Made by a program: the position numbers and the translations under genes
In this document: piece by piece, positions 34,547 through 42,924 of the stretch
How positions within the stretch are numbered: the stretch's first letter is position 1
Layout of the letters: each line of letters begins with the position of its first letter
DNA from: Virgifigura sp964551315
GTDB lineage: Bacteria; Pseudomonadota; Alphaproteobacteria; Dongiales; Dongiaceae
Reading direction: 5' to 3'
NCBI GenBank assembly: GCA_964551315.1
Contig: CAZKCM010000013.1
Span: 1 to 64,000 of the forward strand
DNA: 64,000 nt
Notes under the pieces: model-generated
The model's database searches: none
Seen by the model: the letters and a program-made list of their open reading frames with translations, nothing else
Told to the model about the DNA's origin: nothing

Positions 34547-35135
34547 GGGATCTCCTCTCTTCCCGTCCTCGTCCGTTCTCCGGTCCCGGCCCGGTCGGGC
34601 GACCGCGCAACCGCGGCCGCGGGGCAGGGACCGGCCGGGGCGGACCGCGAAACCCGTCCGCCGTCGCGTCCGACGGCGCTACGGCGTCGGGTCTCTGCCG
34701 GAGCGCGTGAACCTGCGCCGGCAACGGCGCAAAAGCGGATGGTGGGGCCGGAACCGTACGCCGTCCGACGGCCATCCGGTTTGGCGGCCATCCGGTCTCG
34801 CCCGATCTCGTTCGCGGGTTGCGAGGGCTTGATCCCCCTGTGGCAAGGGCGCTGTAAGGGGCGCGATCTTCATCGGCGTCTCCGTTGCGCACTTGATCTG
34901 CATAGAAGAAAAACTGTAGAGGCGGCCGGCAAAAGCAATACCGGCGGGCCGTCAAAAGACATGTCCAAGTTGATCGCGGCCGATCGCCGTCGCGGACGCG
35001 GTCACCGGCCTTGATACGACGCCGGAAGGCGAGCCGGGACCGCCCGCGGGGACGGTCCCGGTTCCCGGAAGGTTTTCGGCCCGGAGCCCGGAGAGAGGAG
35101 GCCTTGTCCCGGCCGCTCCGTCCGGGCCGCGGGGG
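34547..35135. other. 589-base intergenic region between flgH and the oxidase operon
   Basis: No convincing gene is seen. It should hold the promoter of the oxidase operon (minus). A perfect inverted repeat TGCGCC-GGCAAC-GGCGCA lies at 34714-34731, and a weak FNR/Anr-like TTGAT-CTGC-ATAGA at 34893-34906. Near the flgH end a hairpin with 9-base arms, CCGGGACCG and CGGTCCCGG (35034-35042 and 35053-35061), may end the flgH transcript, but it lacks a U-tract. Confidence 0.5.
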
Positions 35136-35900
35136 TCAGAACGGGGCGATGATGTCGAAGATCTGCTGGCCGTAGCGCGGCTGCTGCACGTCGGAGAGGT
35201 GACCGCGGCCGCCATAGGAGATGCGCGCCTCGGCGATCTTGTCGAAGTCGATCGTGTTGGTCGAGGTGATGTCCGCGGGGCGGATGACGCCGGTGATGAA
35301 CAGCTCGCGGACCTCGTAGTTGACCCGGACCTCCTGGCGGCCGGACAGGACCAGATTGCCGTTCGGCAAGACCTGGGTGATGAGGGCGGCGACGCGCAGG
35401 TCGATCTCCTCTTCGCGATCGACGGCCCCGGCCCCGACGGAGCTGCTTTCGCTCGATGCCTCGACGAGGTTCGCGGGGTTCACCGCCGCCGGCAGGATCG
35501 TATCGAGCTTCGATTCGAGGCCGAAGAAGGACGGCAGGCCGGCGTCCTCGGCCGCGCCCCGGCTCCGGCTGGTGCGGTTGGTCAGCGTCGCTCCGTCCTT
35601 GATCTGGATGACGACCGTCAGGATGTCGCCGACCTGGCCGGCCCGCTGGTCCTTGAAGAAGGCCCGGCTGCCCTGCCGCCACAGGGAGTTCGCCTGGCGC
35701 TCCTCGGTCACCGGCGAGGGCATCGGCAGGCTCACCGGTTGGTAGCCGGGCACCGCCACGGGGTTGGTGATGTGCGTCAGCGGCGGCGTCTCGCCCACCT
35801 GCGACAGCCGCGAGAGCGTGTTGCCGCATCCCGACAGCGCGGTGCCGAGCAGGACCAGGCCGCCGGCGAGGCACAGGGTCTTGCGGGAGGGATGGCGCAT
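35136..35900 (-). CDS. flgH: Flagellar L-ring lipoprotein FlgH
   Basis: FlgH forms the outer-membrane L ring. The 254-residue product has a lipoprotein signal with lipobox LSGC (Cys25), the family segment SLWRQGSRAFFKDQRAGQVG, GDILTVVIQIKDGATLTNRT, and the C-terminal ARISYGGRGHLSDVQQPRYG. Length is normal. It starts ten bases after flgA and closes the flgF-flgG-flgA-flgH unit. Confidence 0.96.
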   Translation of the reverse strand: MRHPSRKTLCLAGGLVLLGTALSGCGNTLSRLSQVGETPPLTHITNPVAVPGYQPVSLPMPSPVTEERQANSLWRQGSRAFFKDQRAGQVGDILTVVIQIKDGATLTNRTSRSRGAAEDAGLPSFFGLESKLDTILPAAVNPANLVEASSESSSVGAGAVDREEEIDLRVAALITQVLPNGNLVLSGRQEVRVNYEVRELFITGVIRPADITSTNTIDFDKIAEARISYGGRGHLSDVQQPRYGQQIFDIIAPF

Positions 35901-35910
35901 CTGATTGCTC

Positions 35911-36918
35911 CTACTTGCTGACGGCCGGACCGCCCGCGGCCACGACGACGAGGCCGGGCTCCACGACCACCGCCTCGACGATCCGGTTGCTGTTGGTGTT
36001 CATGACCCGGACGACGTCGCCCCGGGCGCCGTCCTGCAGGGCGCGTCCGCGCACGCTCAAGGACATGCGCGGCTTCTCCAGCGTCATCGTCACGGTGCTG
36101 CCCTTCGCCACCAGCACCGCCCTCCGGACCTCGGTGTGGTGGATCGGTTCGCCGGGGGGCAGGGTGCGGCGCGGCGACTTGCCGAGAAGCTGGTCGGCGT
36201 CGAGGGCCGTGTTCCGGGTGATCCGGTCGGCGCGCACCGCCTTCCACTCCAGGTCGTCCCGGCCGATGATCTCGCCCGGGCTCAGCCGGCGCGCGGCCAC
36301 CGGGACCTCGACGAGCGGGAAGAGCCGGCCGGAGACCGTGTTGCGGGCGACGGCCGGTCCGTCGGCCGGGGCGGTGACCAGGGCAACGAAGCGGCCGCTG
36401 GCGCGGTCCAGCGACAGCTTCTCGACCTTGATCGTCGGGGGCAGGTCGACCGGCAGGTGGAAGCCGGCCCCGCCGCCGTCCAGGGCGATCTCGACGGGGC
36501 CTTCGATGCCGCGCGCCGCCACGGCCGCGTGCAGCGCCTGCCGGATCTCCGCCGGCCCGATCTTCTGGCTCGCCCGGGCGACGACGGTCTGCTCGAAGCG
36601 CGAGGCCGGCCGCCAGGGCAGCTCGTAGGCGCTCGCGAGGGCGGCGAGCCAGCGCGCGTCCAGGACGACGCTCTCGCCGGGCGCGGGGGCCCGGGCGATC
36701 GGCGTGGCGCCGTTGGCCAGCGGCCCCGCGAAAAGGTCGCGGAGGCGGATGACCGGATCCTCGACCAGCACCGACGGCCGCAGCGTGAGCGGCGCCGCCG
36801 GAATCGCCGTTTCGGCGCCGGCCGCGGGCACCGCCGCCGCTCCGGCCATCCATCCGGCGGCCGGGCCGGCGAGGAGGAGGGCGAGCGCGTATCGGAAGGA
36901 TCGGATCAGCCGTGCCAT
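35911..36918 (-). CDS. flgA: P-ring assembly chaperone FlgA
   Basis: FlgA is the periplasmic chaperone for P-ring assembly. The 335-residue product has a signal peptide (to about residue 36), a variable N-terminal part, and the C-terminal SAF-like domain with PVAARRLSPGEIIGRDDLEW, LLGKSPRRTLPPGEPIH and RGRALQDGARGDVVRVMNTN followed by SNRIVEAVVVEPG. It is somewhat longer than enteric FlgA, as is common in alphaproteobacteria. It starts four bases after the flgG stop. Confidence 0.93.
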   Translation of the reverse strand: MARLIRSFRYALALLLAGPAAGWMAGAAAVPAAGAETAIPAAPLTLRPSVLVEDPVIRLRDLFAGPLANGATPIARAPAPGESVVLDARWLAALASAYELPWRPASRFEQTVVARASQKIGPAEIRQALHAAVAARGIEGPVEIALDGGGAGFHLPVDLPPTIKVEKLSLDRASGRFVALVTAPADGPAVARNTVSGRLFPLVEVPVAARRLSPGEIIGRDDLEWKAVRADRITRNTALDADQLLGKSPRRTLPPGEPIHHTEVRRAVLVAKGSTVTMTLEKPRMSLSVRGRALQDGARGDVVRVMNTNSNRIVEAVVVEPGLVVVAAGGPAVSK

Positions 36919-36922
36919 GGTC

Positions 36923-37708
36923 CTAGCGTATCTGCGTGAGCGAGCCGAGCATCTCGTCGGAGCTCTGGATGACCTTCGAGTTCATCTCGTAGGCCCGCTG
37001 GGCGGTGATCAGGTTGGTGATCTCCGAGACGATGTTGACGTTCGAGGTCTCCAGGAAGCCCTGTTCGAGGGTGCCGAATCCGGCTGATCCGGGCGTCCCG
37101 ACGATCGGCGGGCCGGAGGCCGCCGTTTCCAGCAGCAGGTTGTCGCCGATGGCGTCGAGTCCGCCCTCGTTCGCGAACGCGGCCAGTTCGAACTGGCCGA
37201 TTTCCTGCGGGTCGACGTTCCCGGCGATCTCGACGAACACCTCGCCGGCGGCGTTGATCGTCACCCTGGTGGCGTCTTCGGGGATGGTGATGCCGGGCAC
37301 GACCACGTAGCCGTCCGGCGTAACGATCGTTCCGTCCTCGCTGCGCTGCAGGGCACCGGCCCGCGTGTAGGCGATCTCGCCGTTCGGCAGCTCCACCTGG
37401 AAGTAGCCGCGCCCCTTGATCGCGAGGTCGAGCGGGTTGTCGGTGATGATCACGTTGCCCTGCTCGGCGATGCGGTAGACGGCGGTCGGCTTGACGCCGA
37501 CGCCGATCTGCACGCCGGCCGGAACGATGGTCCCGGCGTCCGAGGAGGCGGAGCCGACGCGGCGCAGGCTCTGGTACAGAAGGTCGCTGAACTCCGCCCG
37601 CCGGCGCTTGTAGCCGGTGGTGTTCATGTTGGCGATGTTGTTGGAGATGACCTCGACGTTGAGCTGCTGGGCCAGCATCCCGGTCGCCGCGGTGCTGAGC
37701 GATCTCAT
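36923..37708 (-). CDS. flgG: Distal rod protein FlgG
   Basis: FlgG forms the distal rod. The 261-residue product has the rod N-terminus MRSLSTAATGMLAQQLNVEV with SNNIANMNTTGYKRRRAEFS, the FlgG-specific DLLYQSLRRVG region, and the C-terminal VSEITNLITAQRAYEMNSKV followed by SSDEMLGSLTQIR. Size is exactly that of the family. It follows flgF by 27 bases. Confidence 0.97.
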   Translation of the reverse strand: MRSLSTAATGMLAQQLNVEVISNNIANMNTTGYKRRRAEFSDLLYQSLRRVGSASSDAGTIVPAGVQIGVGVKPTAVYRIAEQGNVIITDNPLDLAIKGRGYFQVELPNGEIAYTRAGALQRSEDGTIVTPDGYVVVPGITIPEDATRVTINAAGEVFVEIAGNVDPQEIGQFELAAFANEGGLDAIGDNLLLETAASGPPIVGTPGSAGFGTLEQGFLETSNVNIVSEITNLITAQRAYEMNSKVIQSSDEMLGSLTQIR

Positions 37709-37735
37709 CGGCCGACTTCCTTTCCTCTCCTAATC

Positions 37736-38470
37736 CTATGCGTTCGCAGAGACGATCGTGCTGATCCCGCGGCGCTGCCGCTCATGCTCCGTGTCGACCA
37801 GGTTCTGGGTCGCCTGGTAGTTGCGCGTCACGGCGATCATGCGGGTCAGCTCCAGGATCGGCTGGACGTTCGATTCCTCGACCATGCCCTGGACGATCTC
37901 GGTGTCGAAGGCCGGCAGGGGCGGCTGGTCCGTGCCGTAGAGGCCGCCGGCCAGCCTCTCCATCGCCTGCTCGTTCTCGAAACGAACGACCGCGATCCGG
38001 GCCAGCGGCACGCCGTCCACGGAAACGGTGCCGTCGCGCGCCACGGCGATCTCGTCCACCTCGCCTTCGTCGAACGGGATGAAGATGGGCGCCCCGGCCG
38101 TGTCGAGGACCGGGTGGCCCTGGGCGGTCACCAGCCGGCCGTCGGCGTCGAGCTGAAAGCGGCCGACGCGCGTGTAGCGCTCGCCCTCCGGCGTGTCGAC
38201 GACGAAATAGCCGGCGCCGTGGAGGGCGAAATCGAGGTCGTTGCCGGTCGTGGCCATCGGCCCCTCCGTCGTGTCGCGGATGACGGCGAAGTCCTGGACG
38301 AAGGACATCGGCGGGTTCCGGCGCTCGGGGCGCGAGAGGTACTCGACGAACAGCATGTCATCGCCCTTGAACGCGGGCGTCTCGGCGTTGGCCAGGTTGT
38401 GCGCGATGATGTCCATCTCGCGACGGAGCACCATCTGGCGGGACAAGGCGATGTAGGTTGTGTTCTCCAT
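37736..38470 (-). CDS. flgF: Proximal rod protein FlgF
   Basis: FlgF is a proximal rod subunit. The 244-residue product starts MENTTYIALSRQMVLRREMD followed by AHNLANAETPAFKGDDMLFV, and ends with the rod-type C-terminus in which VEESNVQPILELTRMIAVTR precedes the last helix. It heads the flgF-G-A-H unit and has a near-consensus sigma54 promoter with a 61-base leader. Confidence 0.95.
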   Translation of the reverse strand: MENTTYIALSRQMVLRREMDIIAHNLANAETPAFKGDDMLFVEYLSRPERRNPPMSFVQDFAVIRDTTEGPMATTGNDLDFALHGAGYFVVDTPEGERYTRVGRFQLDADGRLVTAQGHPVLDTAGAPIFIPFDEGEVDEIAVARDGTVSVDGVPLARIAVVRFENEQAMERLAGGLYGTDQPPLPAFDTEIVQGMVEESNVQPILELTRMIAVTRNYQATQNLVDTEHERQRRGISTIVSANA

Positions 38471-38542
38471 GATCGGACGGCATCTTCCGTGGCGGTTGGC
38501 TCTCGCCGGCGGCGTTCGCGGCGCCGCCTCGACCCGTCCCCT

Positions 38543-38558
38543 GCAGCCCGCGTGCCAA
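38543..38558 (-). promoter_or_regulatory. Sigma54 promoter of the flgF operon
   Basis: The minus strand reads TTGGCACG-CGGG-CTGCA: exact -24 box, -12 box one base from consensus, and GG and GC ten bases apart. Transcription would begin near 38531. The upstream region is broken by the N gap at 38596, and an ftr-like palindrome lies just beyond it. Confidence 0.8.
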
Positions 38559-38595
38559 CTCGGCCGGCGGCGGACCGCGGGTGTTTTCGCCGGAA

Positions 38596-38695
38596 NNNNN
38601 NNNNNNNNNNNNNNNNNNNNNNNNNNNNNNNNNNNNNNNNNNNNNNNNNNNNNNNNNNNNNNNNNNNNNNNNNNNNNNNNNNNNNNNNNNNNNNN
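38596..38695. other. Assembly gap of 100 N
   Basis: Exactly 100 N between the divergent flgF and fliL transcription units. The gap falls within their shared regulatory region, so the true distance between promoter elements and any extra sites is unknown. Confidence 1.
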
Positions 38696-38706
38696 GAAGG
38701 GCGCGT

Positions 38707-38723
38707 CGGGCAGGCTTTGCCCG
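38707..38723. promoter_or_regulatory. ftr-like palindrome between flgF and fliL
   Basis: CGGGCA-GGCTT-TGCCCG matches the GGCA-N5-TGCC pattern with 6-base arms; a TTCTTGCCGG half-site follows at 38728-38737. A TTAACC half-site of CtrA type lies at 38782-38787 on the fliL side. Confidence 0.55.
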
Positions 38724-38829
38724 GTACTTCTTGCCGGCCGGCGGCGGCGGCCGGGCGGTCCGCGCCCGTCTCAACGAGATCTTAACCAACCCGCGCTAAC
38801 GTGCAGCCTGCCCCGGTAAAGGGCCGGTG

Positions 38830-39381
38830 ATGCCGGCCCAAACGACGGAAACGATAAGAATGTCAACGCAGGCGACAACGGACGCGGTCGATGAGGATCT
38901 TGAGTTTGAAACCCGGCCGCGACCCAACGGTCTTTCGGGCAAGAAGCTCGTTTTTCTGATTCTCCTCCCGCTGCTTCTGCTGATCGGCGGCGGTGGGACG
39001 GCGTATGTCACGGGCGCGCTCGACGGGTTCCTGGGCGGCGTCGGACAGCAGCGGCAGGCGGCGAAGGCCGGCCCCAGCGTCTTCTTCGAGCTTCCGGAGC
39101 TGCTCGTGAACCTGAACTCGGCGGGCAACAAGAGGCGGAACTACCTCAAGCTTCGCGTCAGCCTCGAGCTCTCCGACGCCCAGGCCGTGCATCACATCAA
39201 GCAGGTCCTGCCGCGGATCGTGGACGCCTTCCAGGTGTATCTGCGCGAGCTTCGCATCGAGGACCTGCAGGGATCCGCCGGCCTCTATCGGCTTCGGGAG
39301 GAGCTGCTGCTTCGGGTGAACGCGGTGGCGGAGCCCGTCGAGGTCGAGGACGTCCTGTTCAAGGAAATGCTGGTTCAGTAG
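38830..39381 (+). CDS. fliL: Flagellar basal body-associated protein FliL
   Basis: FliL is a single-pass inner-membrane protein that surrounds or supports the stator. The product has an acidic cytoplasmic N-terminus, one membrane helix (about residues 39-58: LVFLILLPLLLLIGGGGTAY) and a periplasmic stomatin-like domain with FFELPELLVNLNSAGNKRRN and LRIEDLQGSAGLYRLREELL. Starts at ATG 38830 (AAAGGG six bases upstream) or ATG 38860 are both possible; the former is used. It is followed by fliM after 10 bases, the usual fliL-fliM pair. Confidence 0.92.
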   Translation: MPAQTTETIRMSTQATTDAVDEDLEFETRPRPNGLSGKKLVFLILLPLLLLIGGGGTAYVTGALDGFLGGVGQQRQAAKAGPSVFFELPELLVNLNSAGNKRRNYLKLRVSLELSDAQAVHHIKQVLPRIVDAFQVYLRELRIEDLQGSAGLYRLREELLLRVNAVAEPVEVEDVLFKEMLVQ

Positions 39382-39391
39382 CGGTGCGGCG

Positions 39392-40471
39392 ATGACGGAC
39401 TCTTCGGAGACCGACGACCTCAGCGAGGAGGAGCGGGCGGCGGCCGAGTGGGAGGCGATGGCCGCGGAGGAGGGGCCGGCGGAAGAGCCGGTGATCGGCG
39501 GATATCCGGGCGGCAGCTCCACGCGCATCCTCGACCAGGACGAGATCGACAGCCTGCTCGGGCTCAAGGACAACTCCGATCAGGAGGACGAGAAGTCCGG
39601 CATCCAGGCCATCATCAACAGCGCGCTCGTCTCCTACGAGCGCCTGCCGATGCTGGAGGTCGTCTTCGACCGCCTGGTGCGCATGCTGTCCACCAGCATG
39701 CGCAACTTCACCTCGGACAACGTCGAGGTGTCGCTCGACAGCATCACCTCGATCCGCTTCGGCGACTACCTCAACTCGATCCCGCTGCCCGCCATGCTGG
39801 GGGTCTTCAAGGCCGAGGAGTGGGACAATTTCGGGCTGATCACCGTCGACAGCTCGCTCACCTACTCGATCGTCGACGTGCTCCTCGGCGGCCGCCGCGG
39901 GACGGCGGCGATGCGGATCGAGGGGCGCCCCTACACGACGATCGAGCGCAATCTGGTCGAGCGCATGATCAACGTCGTGCTCAACGACCTGTCGGCGACC
40001 TTCGACCCGCTCTCTCCGGTCACCTTCCACTTCGAGCGGCTGGAGACCAATCCGCGCTTCGCGACCATCGCCCGCCACGCCAACGCCGCCGTCCTCGCGC
40101 GGCTGCGCGTCGATATGGAGGACCGCGGCGGCCGGCTCGAGCTGCTGCTGCCCTACGCGACGCTCGAGCCCGTGCGCGAGCTCTTGCTGCAGATGTTCAT
40201 GGGCGAGAAGTTCGGGCGCGATTCGATCTGGGAAAGCCACCTGACGGCCGAGCTCTGGCAGACGGAGGTCAAGATCGACGCGGTGCTGGACGAGTTCGAA
40301 CTGCCGCTCGGCGACGTCCTGAACTGGAAGGTCGGCACGCGGCTGGAACTGAACTGCACCCCCACCTCGCCGGTGGCGCTGCGCTGCGGCGACGTGGAGA
40401 TGCTGCGCGGGCAGATGGGGCGCAAGTCGGGCTTCATCGCGGTCCGCGTCTCCGAGCGCCTGATGCGATAG
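39392..40471 (+). CDS. fliM: Flagellar motor switch protein FliM
   Basis: FliM is the C-ring protein that binds phosphorylated CheY. The 359-residue product has an acidic N-terminus followed by the CheY-binding-type segment ILDQDEIDSLLGL, a middle CheC-like domain with FGDYLNSIPLPAMLGVFKAE, VDVLLGGRRGTAA and FHFERLETNPRFATIARHAN, and a C-terminal SpoA domain. Length is normal. It lies between fliL and the DUF6468 gene. Confidence 0.96.
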   Translation: MTDSSETDDLSEEERAAAEWEAMAAEEGPAEEPVIGGYPGGSSTRILDQDEIDSLLGLKDNSDQEDEKSGIQAIINSALVSYERLPMLEVVFDRLVRMLSTSMRNFTSDNVEVSLDSITSIRFGDYLNSIPLPAMLGVFKAEEWDNFGLITVDSSLTYSIVDVLLGGRRGTAAMRIEGRPYTTIERNLVERMINVVLNDLSATFDPLSPVTFHFERLETNPRFATIARHANAAVLARLRVDMEDRGGRLELLLPYATLEPVRELLLQMFMGEKFGRDSIWESHLTAELWQTEVKIDAVLDEFELPLGDVLNWKVGTRLELNCTPTSPVALRCGDVEMLRGQMGRKSGFIAVRVSERLMR

Positions 40472-40481
40472 GGAGGGCCGC

Positions 40482-40988
40482 ATGGACCCTGAATTCGCTC
40501 TCGTCGCCGACGGCCTGCTGGCCGTTCTGCTGCTGGCGACCCTCGTCTACGTCGCCCGCCTCAACCGGCGGCTGGGACAGATCCGCGACGCGCGGCAGGA
40601 GTTCGAGGCGCTGATCGCCCGCTTCGCCGAGGCGACGGCGCAGGCCGACCGGAGCATCGCCGGCGTCAAGGCCGCCGCCGCGGCCGAGGGCAAGGAACTG
40701 CAGGCCACGATCGATCGAAGCCGCGGCCTGCGCGACGACCTCGCCTTCCTCGCCGACAAGGCGAACGGGCTGGCGGACCAGCTCGAAGCCGCGATCGGGC
40801 GGGCGCGCGGCGCGGTCGCCGCGCGGGTGCCGCCGGCCGCGACCGACGAGAAGCCGGCGCCGGTCCGCCGCCCCGCCTCGGGGAAGGCGCCGGGCCAGCC
40901 CCCGCGGGAGAACCGGGCGGCGTTCCGGGGCGAGCCGTTGTCCGACGGGGAGAGGGACCTGCTCCGGGCCCTCTCCTCGGTCCGCTGA
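40482..40988 (+). CDS. DUF6468-type flagellar-cluster protein
   Basis: A 168-residue membrane protein with an N-terminal helix (about 7-25, FALVADGLLAVLLLATLVYV) and a long coiled-coil region (about 28-105) containing QEFEALIARFAEATAQADRS and LRDDLAFLADKANGLADQLE. The C-terminal 60 residues are Pro/Arg-rich. Proteins of this kind are regularly found between fliM and motE in Rhodospirillales flagellar loci; no function is established. It starts ten bases after fliM. Confidence 0.75.
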   Translation: MDPEFALVADGLLAVLLLATLVYVARLNRRLGQIRDARQEFEALIARFAEATAQADRSIAGVKAAAAAEGKELQATIDRSRGLRDDLAFLADKANGLADQLEAAIGRARGAVAARVPPAATDEKPAPVRRPASGKAPGQPPRENRAAFRGEPLSDGERDLLRALSSVR

Positions 40989-41015
40989 GACGTCTGGCGG
41001 CCGAGCGGCGTCCCG

Positions 41016-41687
41016 ATGCGTTTCCGTCCGCGCCTGCTGCCGGTCGTGCTCTTCGCCGGTGGGCTCCTGCTCACGATCCGGGTCGGCAATCTGTGGCACG
41101 ACATCTCGGTGACCGCGGGCAGCCGCACCGTCGCCGAGACCATGACGGAAGAGGCGGCCCCCGCCGCGGGGCCGGCGGAAGCGCCCGGTTCCGCCCAGTC
41201 GGCGGCCGCCCCCGTGGCGTCCGGCTCGGCCTCCGGCTCCGCGGCCGGGGGCGGGCGCGCGGACCCCTTCGCCTACACCGACGAAGAGATCGAAGTCCTG
41301 CAGGCGCTCGCCAAGCGCCGCGACGAGCTCGACGCGCGCGAGCGGGAGCTGCAGGAGCGCGCGGCGCTCCTCGACGCCGCGGAGCGGCGGATGGACCAGA
41401 AGATCGCGGAGCTGAAGGCCCTGCAATCGACGATCGAGGGCCTGGTCGAGAAGTACGACGCCGAGGAAGACGAGAAGTACAGGAATCTCGTAAAGATCTA
41501 CGAGAACATGAAGCCGAAGGACGCGGCCAAGATCTTCGAGCGGCTGGAGATGGAGGTCCTGCTCGAGGTGGTCGGCCGCATGCGCCAGCAGAAATCGGCG
41601 CAGATTCTCGCGGAGATGAATCCCGAAAAGGCGATGAAGGTCACCCACGAGCTCGCCGAGCAGTACAACCTCCCCATCCCCCGATAG
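41016..41687 (+). CDS. motE: MotE-like protein (MgtE-N domain)
   Basis: A 223-residue protein with an N-terminal signal/anchor (about 5-23), an Ala/Pro/Gly-rich linker, a coiled coil (about 90-150: AKRRDELDARERELQERAAL) and a C-terminal MgtE-N-like helical domain (YENMKPKDAAKIFERLEMEV; MRQQKSAQILAEMNPEKAMK). In Sinorhizobium MotE is a periplasmic chaperone for the motility protein MotC. The same family occurs widely in alphaproteobacterial flagellar operons, so the specific partner here is uncertain. Confidence 0.85.
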   Translation: MRFRPRLLPVVLFAGGLLLTIRVGNLWHDISVTAGSRTVAETMTEEAAPAAGPAEAPGSAQSAAAPVASGSASGSAAGGGRADPFAYTDEEIEVLQALAKRRDELDARERELQERAALLDAAERRMDQKIAELKALQSTIEGLVEKYDAEEDEKYRNLVKIYENMKPKDAAKIFERLEMEVLLEVVGRMRQQKSAQILAEMNPEKAMKVTHELAEQYNLPIPR

Positions 41688-41758
41688 CGCCGCCGGCGCA
41701 TGCCGGCGCGCCGCGAACCGCCTCCCGGCGGCCGGGGGCGATGACGAATTTCCCTTGT

Positions 41759-41775
41759 TTTACTTCGGCTTAACC
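41759..41775 (+). promoter_or_regulatory. Candidate CtrA box upstream of cheY
   Basis: TTTA-CTTCGGC-TTAACC has one mismatch to TTAA-N7-TTAAC and lies about 74 bases before the cheY ATG, in the 161-base gap after motE. It suggests that cheY starts a new transcription unit. Confidence 0.4.
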
Positions 41776-41848
41776 AATGACCCGGTAGTCTGCCGGCATT
41801 TATCGCATCGCCCCGGCGGTTCCGAATCTCGCGAGGAGGAAAGATTTC

Positions 41849-42235
41849 ATGGCCGTTGACATGAACATGCCGATCCTGATCGTCGACGACTACAAGACGA
41901 TGCTGCGGATCATTCGGAATCTGCTGAAGCAGCTTGGCTTTGACAACGTGGACGAGGCGACGGACGGCAGCACCGCGCTGCACAAGCTCCGGGACAAGAA
42001 CTACGGCCTCGTCATCTCCGACTGGAACATGGAGCCGATGACCGGCCTGCAGCTCCTGCGCGAGGTGCGGGCGGACAACCGGCTGAAGGACTTGCCCTTC
42101 ATCATGATCACGGCGGAGAGCAAGAGCGAGAACGTGATTGCGGCGAAGGAGGCCGGCGTCAGCAACTACATCGTCAAACCGTTCAACGCGGCGACGCTGA
42201 AGCAGAAGCTCACTTCGATCATCGGCAACTTCTGA
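41849..42235 (+). CDS. cheY: Chemotaxis response regulator CheY
   Basis: A 128-residue single receiver domain. The acidic pair Asp13-Asp14, phospho-acceptor Asp58 (LVISDWNMEPMTG), Thr88 (IMITAES) and Lys110 (YIVKPF) are all in place. Phospho-CheY binds FliM to change rotation. Shine-Dalgarno GAGGAGGAAAG lies upstream. It is followed ten bases later by cheZ, so signal and signal terminator are co-expressed. Confidence 0.95.
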   Translation: MAVDMNMPILIVDDYKTMLRIIRNLLKQLGFDNVDEATDGSTALHKLRDKNYGLVISDWNMEPMTGLQLLREVRADNRLKDLPFIMITAESKSENVIAAKEAGVSNYIVKPFNAATLKQKLTSIIGNF

Positions 42236-42245
42236 GGCTGCGACC

Positions 42246-42899
42246 ATGACCGCGCCCCGTCTGAATCCCGAAACGGCAAGGCGCGTCGACGCGCTTCTCA
42301 AGCGGCGCGGCGGCAGCGGCGTCGACGCCGCGGCGATCGCCGCGGTGGTCGAAAGCGTCATGGCTTCGATGGAGGGCGATCTTTCGGCCGTCAACCTCAA
42401 GCTCTACGCCGAGCTCGAGGGGCTGGCGCGCTACATCGCCGACGCGAAGGCGGAGATCGCGGCGCTCCGGCCCGACGAGATCCGCGAGCGGCACCTGCCG
42501 ACCGCGACGGACGAGCTGGAGGCGATCGTCGGGGCGACCGAACAGGCGACCAACTCGATCCTGGAGGCGGCGGAAACGATCGAAGCGATGACCGGTCGCA
42601 TGGAGCCCGAGGTTTCCGGCCGGGTCACCGAGGCGGTGACCCGCGTTTACGAGGCCTGCAACTTCCAGGACATCACCGGCCAGCGCATCACCAAGATCGT
42701 CAAGGCGCTGCAGCACATCGAGGCGAAGGTCGATGCCCTGCTCGCCGCCTTCGGCGAGGAGATCGAGGCGTACAAGAGGGCGAATCCGGTGCCGGCCGAG
42801 GAGCGGGCGTCGGACGGCGCCCTGCTGAACGGTCCCCAGCTTCCGGACGAGGCCGCGAAGCAGGCGGAGATCGACGCCTTGCTCGCGAGCCTCGACTGA
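42246..42899 (+). CDS. cheZ: CheY phosphatase CheZ
   Basis: A 217-residue helical protein with the CheZ catalytic motif ACNFQDITGQRITKIVKALQ (about 138-157, the Gln of QDITGQ being catalytic) and a C-terminal CheY-binding helix, AKQAEIDALLASLD. CheZ removes phosphate from CheY. The pairing with the preceding cheY supports the call. The N-terminal 60 residues are less conserved. Confidence 0.9.
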   Translation: MTAPRLNPETARRVDALLKRRGGSGVDAAAIAAVVESVMASMEGDLSAVNLKLYAELEGLARYIADAKAEIAALRPDEIRERHLPTATDELEAIVGATEQATNSILEAAETIEAMTGRMEPEVSGRVTEAVTRVYEACNFQDITGQRITKIVKALQHIEAKVDALLAAFGEEIEAYKRANPVPAEERASDGALLNGPQLPDEAAKQAEIDALLASLD

Positions 42900-42924
42900 G
42901 CCCGCCGGCGCGCCGGTTGCCGCC

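Noticed and set aside
34893..34906. FNR/Anr-like site upstream of the oxidase operon
   Set aside because: Only the first half-site (TTGAT) is exact; the second matches three of five bases. Noted in the intergenic entry but not called.
41501..42400. Minus-strand 300-codon frame across cheY
   Set aside because: cheY has all its catalytic residues on the plus strand; the opposite frame shows no domain.
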